Shown piece by piece: positions 45,720 to 56,784 of a stretch of 64,000 nt of DNA (within the stretch, counting starts at the first letter, position 1; each line of letters begins with the position of its first letter). The notes beneath the pieces are model-generated. The model was not told the DNA's origin, made no database searches, and saw nothing but the letters and a program-made list of their open reading frames with translations. The stretch covers positions 1-64,000 of the forward strand of contig KV919101.1 of the NCBI GenBank assembly GCA_002049455.2. The letters run 5' to 3'. The DNA comes from Porphyra umbilicalis (taxonomy: Eukaryota; Rhodophyta; Bangiophyceae; Bangiales; Bangiaceae). Made by a program: the position numbers and the translations under genes.

Positions 45720-45750
45720 CCCTACGGGAAAAGTTTGCTGGATATCCAGC
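45720..45750 (+). repeat. Left terminal inverted repeat (31 bp)
   Basis: CCCTACGGGAAAAG at the edge, then the 12-bp palindrome CTGGATATCCAG. It pairs with 62411-62441. Confidence 0.9.
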
Positions 45751-45941
45751 TTTTTTGGCCCCGGGATCCCGGAAAAAGCAGGATCCGGTGGCCTTGAAGT
45801 CCATTTCGGTCGGAAACAGAGGCCGTTCGACTGATCCAGCGGCTCGCAGGAGCGGGCCAAACAGCAAGCATCATTCCAAGCCACCTGAGCGAGCCCCCAC
45901 AATTGCAGCTGGTCAGAAAATCCAGGATCTCTGGCGGTCGA

Positions 45942-45996
45942 GGTAGGAAATGCGCCGTGCAGCTTTCACATGACATTCGCGTGAATATGCGATGTG
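45942..45996. repeat. Inner inverted repeat, left copy
   Basis: About 55 bp around TTCACATGACATTCGCGTGAA match, in inverted orientation and at roughly three quarters identity, the sequence at about 61224-61280 around TTCACGCGAATATGATGTGA. It is probably the end of a nested element or a subterminal repeat of the large one. Confidence 0.6.
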
Positions 45997-45999
45997 AAA

Positions 46000-48800
46000 A
46001 CGCGGGGGGGGGGGGGGGGGCGCGCGCGCTCCGCGCGCGCTCCGCGCGCCTCGGGGGGGGGCCGGATGCGCTCGTCGATTGACGAAATCAACAGTGAGAT
46101 TCCATCAACTTCGGGCGCATCCTCGACATCGGTGCCAGCAATCAGGACCGATTGGGGCCACCCAGAACTGGGGCCCGACCACAAAGATCTCCGGATCGGG
46201 GTGGCGAATCGGTCCCCACTGTCGTCGAGGACAGCATGGCGACACAGGACCCGACGGATCGGTCCCCCCGCCGCCGTACCGAATCCGCCGCCACGATGTG
46301 CGCGTGGACGCTGATGCCGTCGCGGTTGACGCCATCGTCGTCGCGCCCGCCACCATGGCGCCGCTTTTACCAGGCGTGCGTCTCCTTCGGGCGGACCGGC
46401 ATCGGGCACCCGTACGTGCGGTTCCCGTGCACCCGGCTTGGAGCACCGCTATGCTTTGCCCAACCTGACATGCCAGTCCTCCGGCAGCGTATTGGTGTTG
46501 CTCTATATGTGGACAGCTTGACCGCGGCCGACGCCTGCGCCCGCCTCCCTGTTTCTTCGTTGGCCGATGTAGCTGCAGAGGATTAGGGGAGGCACAAGCT
46601 AGCGCGGGTAGCGGGCGTGGGTGGCTGCAGTGTGGGTGACTGGAGAGTGGCGCGCCTGCACGATCACATCGTAGTCAATACCTTCTTTTGCTCTCTCTCA
46701 GCTCCATTCTGTCTGACCCTACTTGTCCACTGAAGCATGAGTGCGGTCCGCTCGTACGCAAACAACGAAGACACTTCAGTACAGCGGGCTGGTGTACCGA
46801 GTGTGCTGCTACATGTACCCCTTCATGCGCCAATGCTCAGGCGGCAGGTGGACAGCTTGCATGCCACTCTGGGTGAGGCCGGCACAGCGACCGCCGGGGC
46901 GCACGCCGATTCTATGCGCAGACTGTATAAACGAAACAGCAACAGTCGGGCGGCTTCTGGGTCACCCCCGACAGGGAGGCGGGACGGGTGGGAGCTCGGC
47001 CACTGGTGGCAGGCCAATTCAGCGTGCGGCGCTCTTTCCATCTCTTCCAGCTCTGCTGCTGGTGGGGCCATGCGCGTATCGCGGTCGACCGTGGGACCCC
47101 ACTTTGGAAACCGAGGCGACAGGTGACCAGGCAGATGGCGTTTGGGTTCTACTGGGAGCCATCAGCAGAGACCATTCCGCAGGTGACCGACTGCTCCTCA
47201 ACGAGGGACTATCCCGACGTGGCTGGGTCTCCCAGAATCCTGTGACCGCTCACGGCGCAGCACCACGCTGGCTGCTCGACCAGTCTATCGCTCGGATGGG
47301 GGACAGTGAGTATGTTCGCGGATTGCCGAGTGACGTGCTCCCCGATAATCGCCCACCGACGCCCCCACTGTGTACTGGGGAGACATGAGCTGGTATGGGT
47401 AAAAGGCGTGGGTGACTGGAGTGCGGCTCGTGGGCATCATCGCTGTGTAACCAGAACCTACTTTCGCTTTATCTCTCTTCCAGTCTTTCTGACCATGCGT
47501 GTCTGCTGCCGTTTGCTGGAGGTCCGCTCTTACGTAAACAGCCAAGGTACTGTTTCTGTTCTTCTGTATGCTTGGGGCTGCGGGTGCGGCCAGGGCAGCG
47601 GTCGGTGGGGCCGGCTACGGGACTGTGCGCAGCAACCGAAACGAATGCAGCGTCAGTCGGGCAGCTGCTGAGTTAGAGCACAGCCAACAACACCACATCG
47701 AGTCCGAACCCGAACCCATTTAAGGCTGCCACGTTTGTAACGTGTGGGACTCTCATTGGGTAATGGGCTCACCCCGACCCTGCTGCGAACCCTGGCTCAC
47801 ACGAGCAGTGTACTTGAACGAAAACAGGGGCTACATTCTTACACGAAACTGTAAAAAATGTGGAAATCACATCCTACGTTGGTGGCTGTGTTTCTCCGCA
47901 TTCAACAGGCGCAGAGGTCTCCCTCATGCCTGGGTACGGTGCCAGGTGTGGCAATGCAATCGTCACTGGTCATACCTGCGATCATTGTTGAACTTTAGTC
48001 GATCGTTAACGATCAGAGGGCCACTTGCGGCCAAAACACGAGTGCAGCACGCGGTCGTCGGACAATTTAGGGCTACGTTTCGGGTCAGCACGTGTCTCCA
48101 TTGCGTGAGATGCCATCTCTCTCAGCCAGATTGTAGCCGGGGCTCACACGGACGCTTCCGGGCCACGATTGGCTCGGTTACGTTGCGGCGAGGGGCACAC
48201 AGCGCCGAACGAGGCACACAGCGACGAACGAGGCACGGAAAAGCCGTCGTGTAGCCGTTCCTGGTGGCCCTCAGGGAGCAGCCATCCAGATTTCGCTGAC
48301 GGAAATGCCAGGCGTACGGCACGAGGCACGAAACACTGGTCATCAGGCCTCTCTTTTGCTACCTTTGAGTGGCCCACGCACGCGCCAAGTCTCGAGTGAG
48401 GCCAGAGAACCGCCCCGGAGGCTCGGACGAGTCATCGGCAGGCTGTGGTGATTTTGTTGGAGTGGCCGTGTTGTGGATACGTCGCACACCATGACGCACA
48501 GCCCGTCACGGAGGCATGAGACGCGGAAAAGACTGTCAGCGAGCCACTTGGGGCGCTGCACGTGCCACATTGCTGACGCTTCTCTGCGATGAACGATTTT
48601 TGTCTGGAACTTTCCATTCGCATGCTTCGGTGTTGGCAGGTCAGCGGGGCAAGATGGGGCCCTCTGACCAGTACACAAGAACACTGGTCTGTAGGGCCTG
48701 AAAAAGGGCGTGTGACCATCTCCCGACACCTGTAAGGGGAGGTGGAGCGCTGAGTGGCCCCCTCAAGCATTCCAGTCAAGAGGGCGGCCGTGCGTAGGGA
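46000..48800. other. Interior of the large element: low-complexity DNA and short ORFs
   Basis: A 17-base G run (46004-46020) begins a GC/G-quadruplex-like block to 46064. The region 46690-46800 resembles 47465-47560 (both have 'CTGACC', an ATG, 'GGTCCGCTC', then ACG and AAACA), which looks like a diverged duplication. A 129-codon ORF at 46737-47126 ('MSAVRSYANNEDTSVQRAGV') has an ATG and mixed composition but no known domain. At about 48193-48237 a unit of about 20 bp, containing GCACACAGCG and GAACGAG, is repeated twice. No other gene is supported. Confidence 0.4.
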
Positions 48801-48809
48801 GCGGCGTTT

Positions 48810-50423
48810 TTGCCGGCGCTCCATCTCGCCATCGCCTGCTCACCCGACTGCTTCAACGGCGCTCACCGTGCCGACGGTGGACACCCACATTCACACCCAC
48901 CACCCACTCACGCGACACCCTACTCATCGCCTCTGATCCCATCGTCTGTGACCTCATCCTCTCTGATCTCATCGTCTCTGGCCCCCTCTGCCGTGGCGAG
49001 GCCTTCGCGGTTGTCACACCATCATTCTCTCTCGCGCGCGGACCGTCGGCCTGGGTGCTGCAGGCCACCTGCTGGCCTCCCTCAAGGCCGACGAAGTGGG
49101 GCTCCATTCCGGCTGTCATTCGCCTGGCTGCCTGCCGCCTCGGCCGGCGACAGCAGCAGCGGTGCCGGCCAGGCCAAAACGTCTGAGAACGACGTGGCCG
49201 TCAAGTCGGCCACGGCGGCGGGGGATACGGCCTCGACCAAGGCCGTCAACATGAGCTGCAAGCACGGGAGTCCCACGCTGCAGCATGCTGTCGCGGTCGA
49301 GTCGGCCGCGGCGGGGCGTGCGGCCTCAGCCGAGGCCGCCGGGAGTAGCGGCAAGCGCAAAGCTGACCGCCAGCAGGGGTACGATTCCCTCAAGGTAGCC
49401 AAGGTGGCACACGTGGCCCAAGGCCACTGCAAGGAGACCGATGCGACCGTTCCGCAGGCCGAGGCGCCTTTTGGGGGCGCCCCAGCGTCGGACAAGGCCG
49501 ACATAGCCCACGTGGCCGCGACTTACAACTTCTCCGTCGATGACTTCGGCCGTGCATTCAAGGCCGTCGACGCACTCGGCCTGAAGTGGACCACGAGCCA
49601 GCAGCGAGTGATCCTTCGCCGTGCTACCATGGAGCAGCGCGCAATCGCTTTCCTGCTGGCCGAGCGCCTCTACGTGGCCAATATGCGTCAGTGGGCGGCG
49701 CTGAAGCTGTACTGGAACATGGTCCGCGCCACGGAGCAGGCCAAGCAGTCTACTGAGGCCTTTGGTATTTATGGCGTGGCCTACACCGGCTGCCCGGCCA
49801 TCAAGGACCGCTACAAACAAGCATGCACGGCCGGCACTACCACGGCCGATGCTACCGAGATGCTCAAGGCCGCAGTGGGCTCGGCAGGTACGCTCGGGCA
49901 GGGCAAAGGCGAGGCCGTGGCGGCCTCGGTGGGTGCGGCTGAGATTGTCAAGCGTGAGGCCGTTGCAGCCTCGCCGGGGGTGGTTCTGACGAGCAAGGCC
50001 GCCGCGGCCTCGGCGGGGGTGGCCTCGAGTGCTGCCACGGGCAAGGGCAAGGGCAAGGCCGTGGCGGCCTCGGCGGCGGCTCCCTCGACGGGGGATGCTG
50101 GGCGCAGCAAGCGTGCGGCCGCGGCCGCATCGGCCGCTGACACAAACGATGACGATGTCGTCATCGTCAACGTCATTCTGGCCAAGCCCATGGCCAACGC
50201 GACCAAGGAGGGGGGCTCCGCTGCTGCTGAAGCAGTACCATCGAGTTGTTTTACTCCAGTGCCGCACGCGGCGGTGCGTGACACCGGCAAGGTTGCTAAG
50301 CAGGAGCCGCTGCTGTCCCGCACGGCGTCACGGGTCGCCGCAGCGGCTTCCGCGGCGGGGGTCATTGGATACGGGGACTTGGACTTGAGCGGCCCGGCAT
50401 GGGCCGCGTGGGTTAGCAAGTGA
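48810..50423 (+). CDS. Unassigned Ala/Lys-rich protein of the large element
   Basis: The frame is open for 537 codons but has no ATG before 49251 (390 residues from there). Protein-like sequence begins near 49110, so an upstream exon is likely. The middle (about 49500-49830) is a well-mixed, probably folded segment ('YNFSVDDFGRAFKAVDALGL', then 'VILRRATMEQRAIAFLLAER' and 'MRQWAALKLYWNMV'). The rest is low-complexity: repeated 'GKGKGKAVAASA'-like units with an alanine/serine/lysine bias, then an acidic-hydrophobic patch ('DDDVVIVNVILAKPM'). The composition suggests a basic, disordered nuclear or nucleic-acid-binding protein. I do not recognise the folded part. Because it lies inside the TIRs on the same strand as the SANT-like gene, it may be an accessory or cargo gene; host origin is equally possible. 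Confidence 0.55.
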   Translation: MPALHLAIACSPDCFNGAHRADGGHPHSHPPPTHATPYSSPLIPSSVTSSSLISSSLAPSAVARPSRLSHHHSLSRADRRPGCCRPPAGLPQGRRSGAPFRLSFAWLPAASAGDSSSGAGQAKTSENDVAVKSATAAGDTASTKAVNMSCKHGSPTLQHAVAVESAAAGRAASAEAAGSSGKRKADRQQGYDSLKVAKVAHVAQGHCKETDATVPQAEAPFGGAPASDKADIAHVAATYNFSVDDFGRAFKAVDALGLKWTTSQQRVILRRATMEQRAIAFLLAERLYVANMRQWAALKLYWNMVRATEQAKQSTEAFGIYGVAYTGCPAIKDRYKQACTAGTTTADATEMLKAAVGSAGTLGQGKGEAVAASVGAAEIVKREAVAASPGVVLTSKAAAASAGVASSAATGKGKGKAVAASAAAPSTGDAGRSKRAAAAASAADTNDDDVVIVNVILAKPMANATKEGGSAAAEAVPSSCFTPVPHAAVRDTGKVAKQEPLLSRTASRVAAAASAAGVIGYGDLDLSGPAWAAWVSK

Positions 50424-50429
50424 CTGGTG

Positions 50430-52800
50430 GCTGAGGTAGGGAGGGAGGAGAGAGTGGCCTTTGGTGTGGTGTGGCCGCTTGTACGACTGGGCCGCCCACC
50501 TTCTCGTGGTCGCAGCAGCGGCCACTGTCTTTTGGCCCTTTTGCTGTGCGTGGCTCTGTACGGAGCCCTGGGTGTTGCATTGGTTTGTGCTTCGTGCTTG
50601 CTTCTCGCTTGTGTAGTGGGCGCTGGCGACGCAGTGTTTCCCGCAGCCTTTTATTTTTCTTTTTTGCTCGTGTTATGCAAACGACGTATCGTTCCTTCTT
50701 GGTATCCACACGTCGAGGCCATCCCTACAGCACACCATGAGGGCTTTGCGTGCGTGTGTGGATATTCCGGAAACTGCGCTTTTCTCAGACTGGGTCGGAA
50801 ACAACGTCGGCAACAGGAAGAACCTGGTGCCTTTGCGCCCAGTGCCTTTGCCATCTCCCATTCACTTTCCCGCTGCTCGTGCCTTCATCTGCTTCTGCCT
50901 CAGGCCCTGTCTTAGCGGAGGCGTTCGGCCCTTGTCTGGACACAAACACAGACCTGTCGTTGGTCAGACACTTGGCCGAAGGAGTGCCTGGCCAATCAGC
51001 ACTCTGTATTCTCGTTTGAGATTCTCCCGATAATGACAGGGCCTCATCTCACGCGTTGTGTGTCATCTGGATGACCTGTGACTGTATCGTTCCACCTCGG
51101 GACACGAGGCACTTTGGATTGGAGATCAAGTCTGACTCGCGACTACAGATGGGTCCAAGATCTTTCTGTAGGCCATCCTCAGAGGTGGGCGCGGGGCTTG
51201 GACCCTCTGTCACATGGACAGACAATGAAGCATCCAAAGTGAGTCGAGTCCAGATGCCAGTCGAGATACCAGTCGAGATACCAGTCATGTGGCGCAGATC
51301 CGTGAAAAGAGGGCTTCCGATAGGTCGGAACCGAACACGTTGCAGATCATTGAAAGAGCGGCTTTAGATTGGTCCGAGAAGACCACAATAAGGGGTGGGA
51401 AGAGCGTTGGTGGCGCGCTGACACTACCGTCATCAGCGAATTACCTTCGGGCACGTGTGCGTTTCGATCTTGTTCCTTGTGCGCCGGCTTTCCTTCCGAA
51501 AGTGTGGCGTGCCTTGCTCCATCACATCCTCGGACTCGCGCGATGGTATCACGCGCCTGTGTGCGCTGTCCACTGCCGCGGCTCGCAGGCCGCGTCTCGC
51601 ACGCGGCAGGGAACGTGCTCATTCCTTTTATTGCTGGCTGATGATTCACACAGGTGTGGGTCCAGTGTATCCTGGACCGTGATCCCGTGGACAGGCTCCA
51701 CACTAAGGGCCTCGAGTGGGGCCCTGAAATCATTATTGCGAGATACACAAGCGGTGGTCGGTCGGTCAGTTCTGGCCCAGCATGGGCCTCGAACAGAGGG
51801 TGTTGGGTCCAGGCTCAGTGTCGCTCAGATGATTCAATTTTGGTCCCTGTAAAGCACTCCATTCGGCCCCTCCAGGGGCCCAGAGTGACGCACGCGGTCC
51901 ATCGATCTCGCTCGAAGCGGCCCATGGTCTGGGGAGCCGAAGACCAAGGGCCTCAGAATGCTCCATGGGGGACCCCGGTCCGCGTGTCAGCACCTCCTTT
52001 GCGACCCAACAGCGCGTGGCTTGGGCCACGCAATGCCATCGGCACCCCCTTTTTTCGACCCGGCAGCGCCTGGCCCGGGACACGCAACCGCTCGGAACCA
52101 TCGACACGGCGCAGGCCCTGCCCTTCCACACTAACAACGGCTCAGTGCTGGCGAGGACGTGTCCTTGCATTGCACGCACGCACACACCTACAGGCGGATG
52201 CCAGCGCACGCGCAGACTCATCGTGGCCCACACTCGCCTCTGGCACACTCAATCGCTGCTCTGCATCCCTCACGGCCTCGTTGCCGTCCCACGCTCCTGC
52301 GCGCGCCGACCCACCCGTCGTCACCACTCTTCCGTCGGACCCCTTTGGTCCACCTTCACCCCTGTGCCGCTTGGCGGCCGCCGGCACGGCCGCCAACACC
52401 GCCCCTGGTCTGCCGCTTGGCCGCCGTGCTGCCGCTTGGTCGCCCCGCTGCCGCTTGGCCTGGCGCCTGGCAGCTTTCACTGCCGCCTCGCCTCCCTGCC
52501 GCTTTGCCAACCTGCTGCCGCGTGGCTTGGCGCTGCGATCGCAACCAAGCTGTCTACGCTCCAATCTACTCTTGCAACTGTGCTGGGTTTGCGGCTGCGC
52601 CGTCGCCGTTTGCGGAGCTATCGACCCAACAACGGCTCTTTCCCGATCCGAGCCGAGCCCGAGTCCAATGGCTACGACGCCGCCTCCGTTTCGTACGACG
52701 CCGCCACCCACTCCCCCACGCGTAGCTCCGGCAGTGGCGGCTTCTCCGCCTCGTTCGACGCCCCCACCCCCTGCACGTAGTGTATCTCCACCTCCCCCGA
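50430..52800. other. Interior of the large element: mostly non-coding, possible upstream exons
   Basis: 50.4-51.9 kb has no supported gene; three near-tandem copies of CAGTCGAGATACCAGT-like sequence lie at 51254-51293. From about 52630 the plus frame leading into the Cys/WW gene already reads as protein ('SNGYDAASVSYDAATHSPTR') up to a TAG at 52778, and the same frame resumes at once after it. Confidence 0.4.
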
Positions 52801-52891
52801 CAACCCCCCGCGCGCTGACGAGAGCGGCGCTGACACTGTGGCCGTTGTGCGCGCGCCTACCTCTGCAGCGGAGTTGGCCGCCGCGGCGGAG

Positions 52892-53566
52892 ATGGACCCA
52901 GCAGCTGACATTGCTACAGGCGAGCAGCAGGCGGCGACGCGGTCTCGAGATGACGCCCCCGCCTTCACCCCCCGCCCCAAGTATGGCCCGCCGGCGCGAA
53001 CAATTTCCAAGGCCCAGTTACGGCGGGGCCTGCGGAGCATCTGTACGGAGTGCAAGCGCTCCCAGACCGTGAGCAGCAACGTTTCCATGTGCCCAGACAC
53101 CTGCCCCTGCCCCTGGGCGCGTCGGCCCTCTCCACAACCGGGCTGGGGGTGGCGGTGGGCCAGGGCGGGTGACGGCGCGTACTTTAGCCGCACTGTGGAG
53201 CGGCGGGCGATGCGCCGCCTGTGCTTTGTTTGCCGCAACGCGCTGACTGTCGGGAGCGAGCATCCCACGTGCCCGCCGTGGTGTCCCTGTCCGTGGGCGT
53301 CCCCTCCTACCGTCCTGATTCCCCCCAACGAGAACGGCATCTCGGAGAGGGTTACGTGGGAGGGCCGCCAGGAGCGGCTGGACCAGGAGCGCGCGGAGAA
53401 CCTGGAGCGCTTGCGACAATTGCCTCCTCGCTGGGAGCGTCGCCTTTCCTGGCCCGACGCCTCTGGCAACCGCAACGAGTATTGGGTGAACGTCAACCTG
53501 CCGCAGGACCCAGTGTGGTGGGAACCCCAGCGCTTGGGGCCACTGCCGCTGCCTCGGCGGCACTAG
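52892..53566 (+). CDS. Small protein with two Cys-rich modules and a WW-like domain
   Basis: 224 codons from the ATG at 52892. Residues 51-75 and 111-135 are two copies of one module with identical spacing, CX2CX12CX3CXC followed by PW; both contain 'TV.S' in the loop and end 'CPCPW'. Five cysteines per module suggest a zinc ribbon or knuckle. Residues 177-212 look like a WW domain: 'LPPRWE' at the start (W181), 'GN..EYWVNVN' in the middle (Y197, W198) and 'WWEP' at the end (W209, W210, P212). WW domains bind proline-rich partners. A charged coil joins the two parts. The frame extends upstream past 52838 and, apart from one TAG at 52778, reads as protein to about 52630, so the real protein may be longer. 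It lies 340 bp before the SANT-like gene. I know no transposon protein with this layout. Confidence 0.65.
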   Translation: MDPAADIATGEQQAATRSRDDAPAFTPRPKYGPPARTISKAQLRRGLRSICTECKRSQTVSSNVSMCPDTCPCPWARRPSPQPGWGWRWARAGDGAYFSRTVERRAMRRLCFVCRNALTVGSEHPTCPPWCPCPWASPPTVLIPPNENGISERVTWEGRQERLDQERAENLERLRQLPPRWERRLSWPDASGNRNEYWVNVNLPQDPVWWEPQRLGPLPLPRRH

Positions 53567-53908
53567 CGCTCGGCGACATTGTCGTGGCCTCTACGACGGC
53601 CGCGACCTGAGGCGGCCGCCACTACGGCCGCTGTCCCTGACCCACCCTGCGACCCGCCCTGCCCCAGTTCCGACTGTGTTCTGCTGAAGAAAGACCGTGG
53701 ACCATCTCCTGCCCAAGTGCCCCCCGCTCTGCCCCTCTTCCGTTCTTTTTTGCTTTTTCCAACGACCGTGGACCAGACCCTGCTTAAGGACTTGCCCCCC
53801 CGCTCTGCCCCTCCTCCGTTCTTTTTGCTTTTTCCAACAACCGTGGACCAGACCCTGCCTTAGGACTTGCCCGAACGACAAGGCCAACCTCATCAAGACG
53901 GCCAGCAC

Positions 53909-55417
53909 ATGGCCGGCTTCAACAACTCTGGCGGCCCCGCTTCTCCCGCCGCGCCAACCCCCCCCGCCGACGCGCCTTGTGCATCCACAGAGGACGAGAT
54001 CACGCCAGTCACCGACCATCCTGCCGCAGCGCCGGCAGTCTCGACGCCGCACACGCAAACGGCGCAGAACACCTCCCTCCCCGGGGCGCTGGAGGAGCCG
54101 GTGAGGCAGCAGACCGAGGAGGATCGCTTGCGTGCCGCGCTCAACCATCTACGTGGGGAGGCCGCCGCAGCGCGCAGCGCCGCCGCGCGTGGTCAAGCGC
54201 AAAACAAGAGCGGCCGCGGCACTCGCGGCGTGTCATGGATTGACGCCGAGCGAAACGTGCTCGCGGCCGTCTACAAGGAGGCGACGCTCAACGCTGTGAT
54301 CGGCGTGGACCAAACCATTGATACTTTTGACGATGACGTGGCCGACCGCTTCCGCCGCCGTCTGCCGGACCACATGCATCAAGTCGGGCGCCGCCGGGCC
54401 CGCTCGACTCCTGCCATTATGAAGGAGCTGCGGTACGGCATCTTTCCCGCTGTCCATCGCTTCAAGGACTGCTTCTGCCGTGCTGAAGCTGAAGATGACG
54501 GGCCATCCCTCGCCTGAGCAGCTCGTCAACGCTGCCAAGGCCAAGTACAATGGCCTCAACCCCTACGATGGCCTCAACCCCGCTGTCGCGGCCAAGCTGT
54601 CGTGCCCTCCGCTGAGCAACTGGCGGATCCTCAAGGAGTTGGATAAGTTCAGCGGCGGTGCGACGATTGCGGCGCTGGGGGTCACGGCGGCCGCCCAAGG
54701 CGTCTCGGCGGCCGACCATGCTGATGCGGACCCCCTCACGCTTTCTGGAGGTGCGGAAGCTGAAGGCCGAGACGAGGGCGACGGCCACTCGCCGCTGTCT
54801 TCTACGTTTGCGCGTGGCAAAACCATGTTTCAAGATCGGCCTGTTGGCAACAAGGCCGCAAAGGCGGCTCTTCGGGCGGACTTGCATCTGCACCGCGAGG
54901 CGGCCTCCAACGCGGCCGCACTAGAGTCCCTGGCCAAGTCGGCAGTCGAGCGCAACACGTTGGCCTTTTGGTCAAGGCCGGAGGTCGCCAATTCCGCAGA
55001 TGGCCGCAAGTGGTGGGCCATTGAGATGCGCAAGCGCCTCAAGACATCGGAGGACAACGAGAGCGACGACATGACCAATGGCGTGGGCCACTCGTCTTGG
55101 CGTGACGACATGAACGTGGACGTGGGCGCGGCCACGGCGTCAGGCGGCCGACGAGGTGGCGACGGCAGTCGACGGCTTGGCGACGGCGGTCGACGTGTTG
55201 GCGACGGCGGTCGCCGCCGTGCACGAGCTGTCATGGAAGAGGACGATGATGGGCCTGCTTTTTCTGGCCAAGCTCGTGGCCAAGGCCCTGGGGGTGGTGG
55301 AGCAAGCCGCCGTGGGGGTGGTGCGCTTCGAGGTGTTGGTCGTCACGTGCAAGGCCGACATCACGGCCGTGGTCGAGCAACCACACGGGCGAGGGGCGAT
55401 GCCAGCGCGTCCGCACT
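53909..55417 (+). CDS. Harbinger-associated Myb/SANT-like DNA-binding protein, with frameshifts
   Basis: Starts at the ATG at 53909 (an upstream non-ATG extension exists). After about 100 low-complexity residues comes a SANT/Myb-like trihelix: 'VSWIDAERNVLAAVYKEA' (W110), 'VIGVDQTIDTFDDDVADRF' and 'AVHRFKDCFCRAE'. The sense then moves by one base near 54470-54480 into a frame with 'HPSPEQLVNAAKAKYNGLNP' and 'LSNWRILKELDKFSGG', the usual second half of NAM-associated Myb/SANT proteins that accompany PIF/Harbinger transposases. A second shift near 55145 leads to 'DEVATAVDGLATAVDVLATA', a heptad-like helix that could be a coiled coil. The frame ends at a TAA after 55417, or splices there (GTACGT at 55418) into the acidic ORF that follows. 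Its presumed job is to bring the transposase into the nucleus and to the element ends. Confidence 0.7.
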
Positions 55418-55447
55418 GTACGTAACGCGGGTGTCTCGTCTTTTTCT

Positions 55448-56158
55448 TTGTCTTCTGCCACGTCGCGTCCCCCTCCGCCCTCGACACCCTACGACGACGA
55501 GGACAACGAGGAAGTTTACTTCATGGGCGATGACTACTACCACGTGGAGCCGCCGCCACAGACTGCGCCCGTGACGACGCCGACGACGCCGGCACTCGAC
55601 GCTTCTGCCATGGACCCGCCTGCGCCTTCCACCCCCATCGAGGCAGCAGCTGAGGAGGCGGCCGCCATGATTGCGGCCGCCGCGGCCCGTACAGACTCCG
55701 ACGTCAGCTGTGCGGAGCTGTCGGACGACGCGGACAAGGACGAGGAGGAGCCAGACCAACCAAGGGCGGGCGGCCGCACGAGTCGCGGCCATGCCACTAC
55801 CTCTGCCGTGGCTCAGTGGGCCGGCGCCAGTGCTCAAGGCGGCAGCGACGTCCACTTGGACAGCGACTTTGCTACTGACGCGCTGCTAGACGGGGACTAC
55901 CAGAGCGGCCGCAATCGCCGCGGCCGCATCGCTACTACTGGGGCTCGCCCACCTTTGCCGCCACGCCGTCTTGGTACTGGACGGCGCGCGCGGTCGGCTG
56001 CGTCGCTGGCCTATGCCGAAGTGACTTGCTCATCCAGCTCATCCAGCTCCAGCGAGGACGAGAAGGGGTGCGATGACCAAGAGGATCTTTGCACGGCGGC
56101 CGCGCCCCATCGCGGCCGAGCTGTACAGAATGGCCGCCTTCGACGCGGCCGACTTTGA
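55448..56158 (+). CDS. Acidic, serine-rich ORF, probably the 3' exon of the SANT-like gene
   Basis: 236 codons with no ATG at the start; the first internal Met follows 'DDEDNEEVYF'. Acidic at both ends, with an alanine/glutamate helix ('AAAEEAAAMIAAAAARTDSD'), an Arg/Gly-rich middle and a nine-serine run before an acidic patch, finishing at TAG 56158. A plausible intron from 55418 to about 55514 would keep it in frame with the preceding gene, but the acceptor site is weak. No domain is recognised. Confidence 0.45.
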   Translation: MSSATSRPPPPSTPYDDEDNEEVYFMGDDYYHVEPPPQTAPVTTPTTPALDASAMDPPAPSTPIEAAAEEAAAMIAAAAARTDSDVSCAELSDDADKDEEEPDQPRAGGRTSRGHATTSAVAQWAGASAQGGSDVHLDSDFATDALLDGDYQSGRNRRGRIATTGARPPLPPRRLGTGRRARSAASLAYAEVTCSSSSSSSSEDEKGCDDQEDLCTAAAPHRGRAVQNGRLRRGRL

Positions 56159-56784
56159 ATAGCGCACATCGCGTCTGTTTTTCCTTCTCCGTTTGTTTCT
56201 TCTCTGTACATGCTTTTCTTTCTCCGTTTGTCTTTTCTTTGTACATGCTTTCCTTGCGTCTGCTGTTGCCTTTCTGTCATCGACTTGCTTTACATCTTAG
56301 CCTGTAGATACTGTACAGTCCGAGCTACGTCACCTCTTTGTCATGCTCTACGAAAGTTGCGCTCACGCGCACCCGAACACACGCAACTGCGGCCTTTTCT
56401 GCCAAGTCACACAAAAAGGTGGATCCCGAAGCGGAAACAACCGCCCGCAATGCTAGGTCCCCAAAGCGGCAACAAACGCACCGCGGAAACAACCGCCCGC
56501 AAAGCTAGGTCCCCAAAGCGGCAACAAACGCAAGGCATCCACACATCTAAGGCAGCCGAGATGGGGCCAAAACAAACGCAAGGCGGCCCAGATGAGGCCG
56601 CAATAAACAACTGAGGGACGAAGGAAGCAGAACTCAAAAGAGGCACGGCGCCCGGCCATTGTCGCACACTACTGACATGTCCACGAGGCTGGCGTAGCCA
56701 GCTGGCGTACATGGCTGCAGAAAGAGAGACACAGTATCGAGGGAAAAAAAAACCGCACAGCGGGAAAAAAAACCTTTGCGTACT

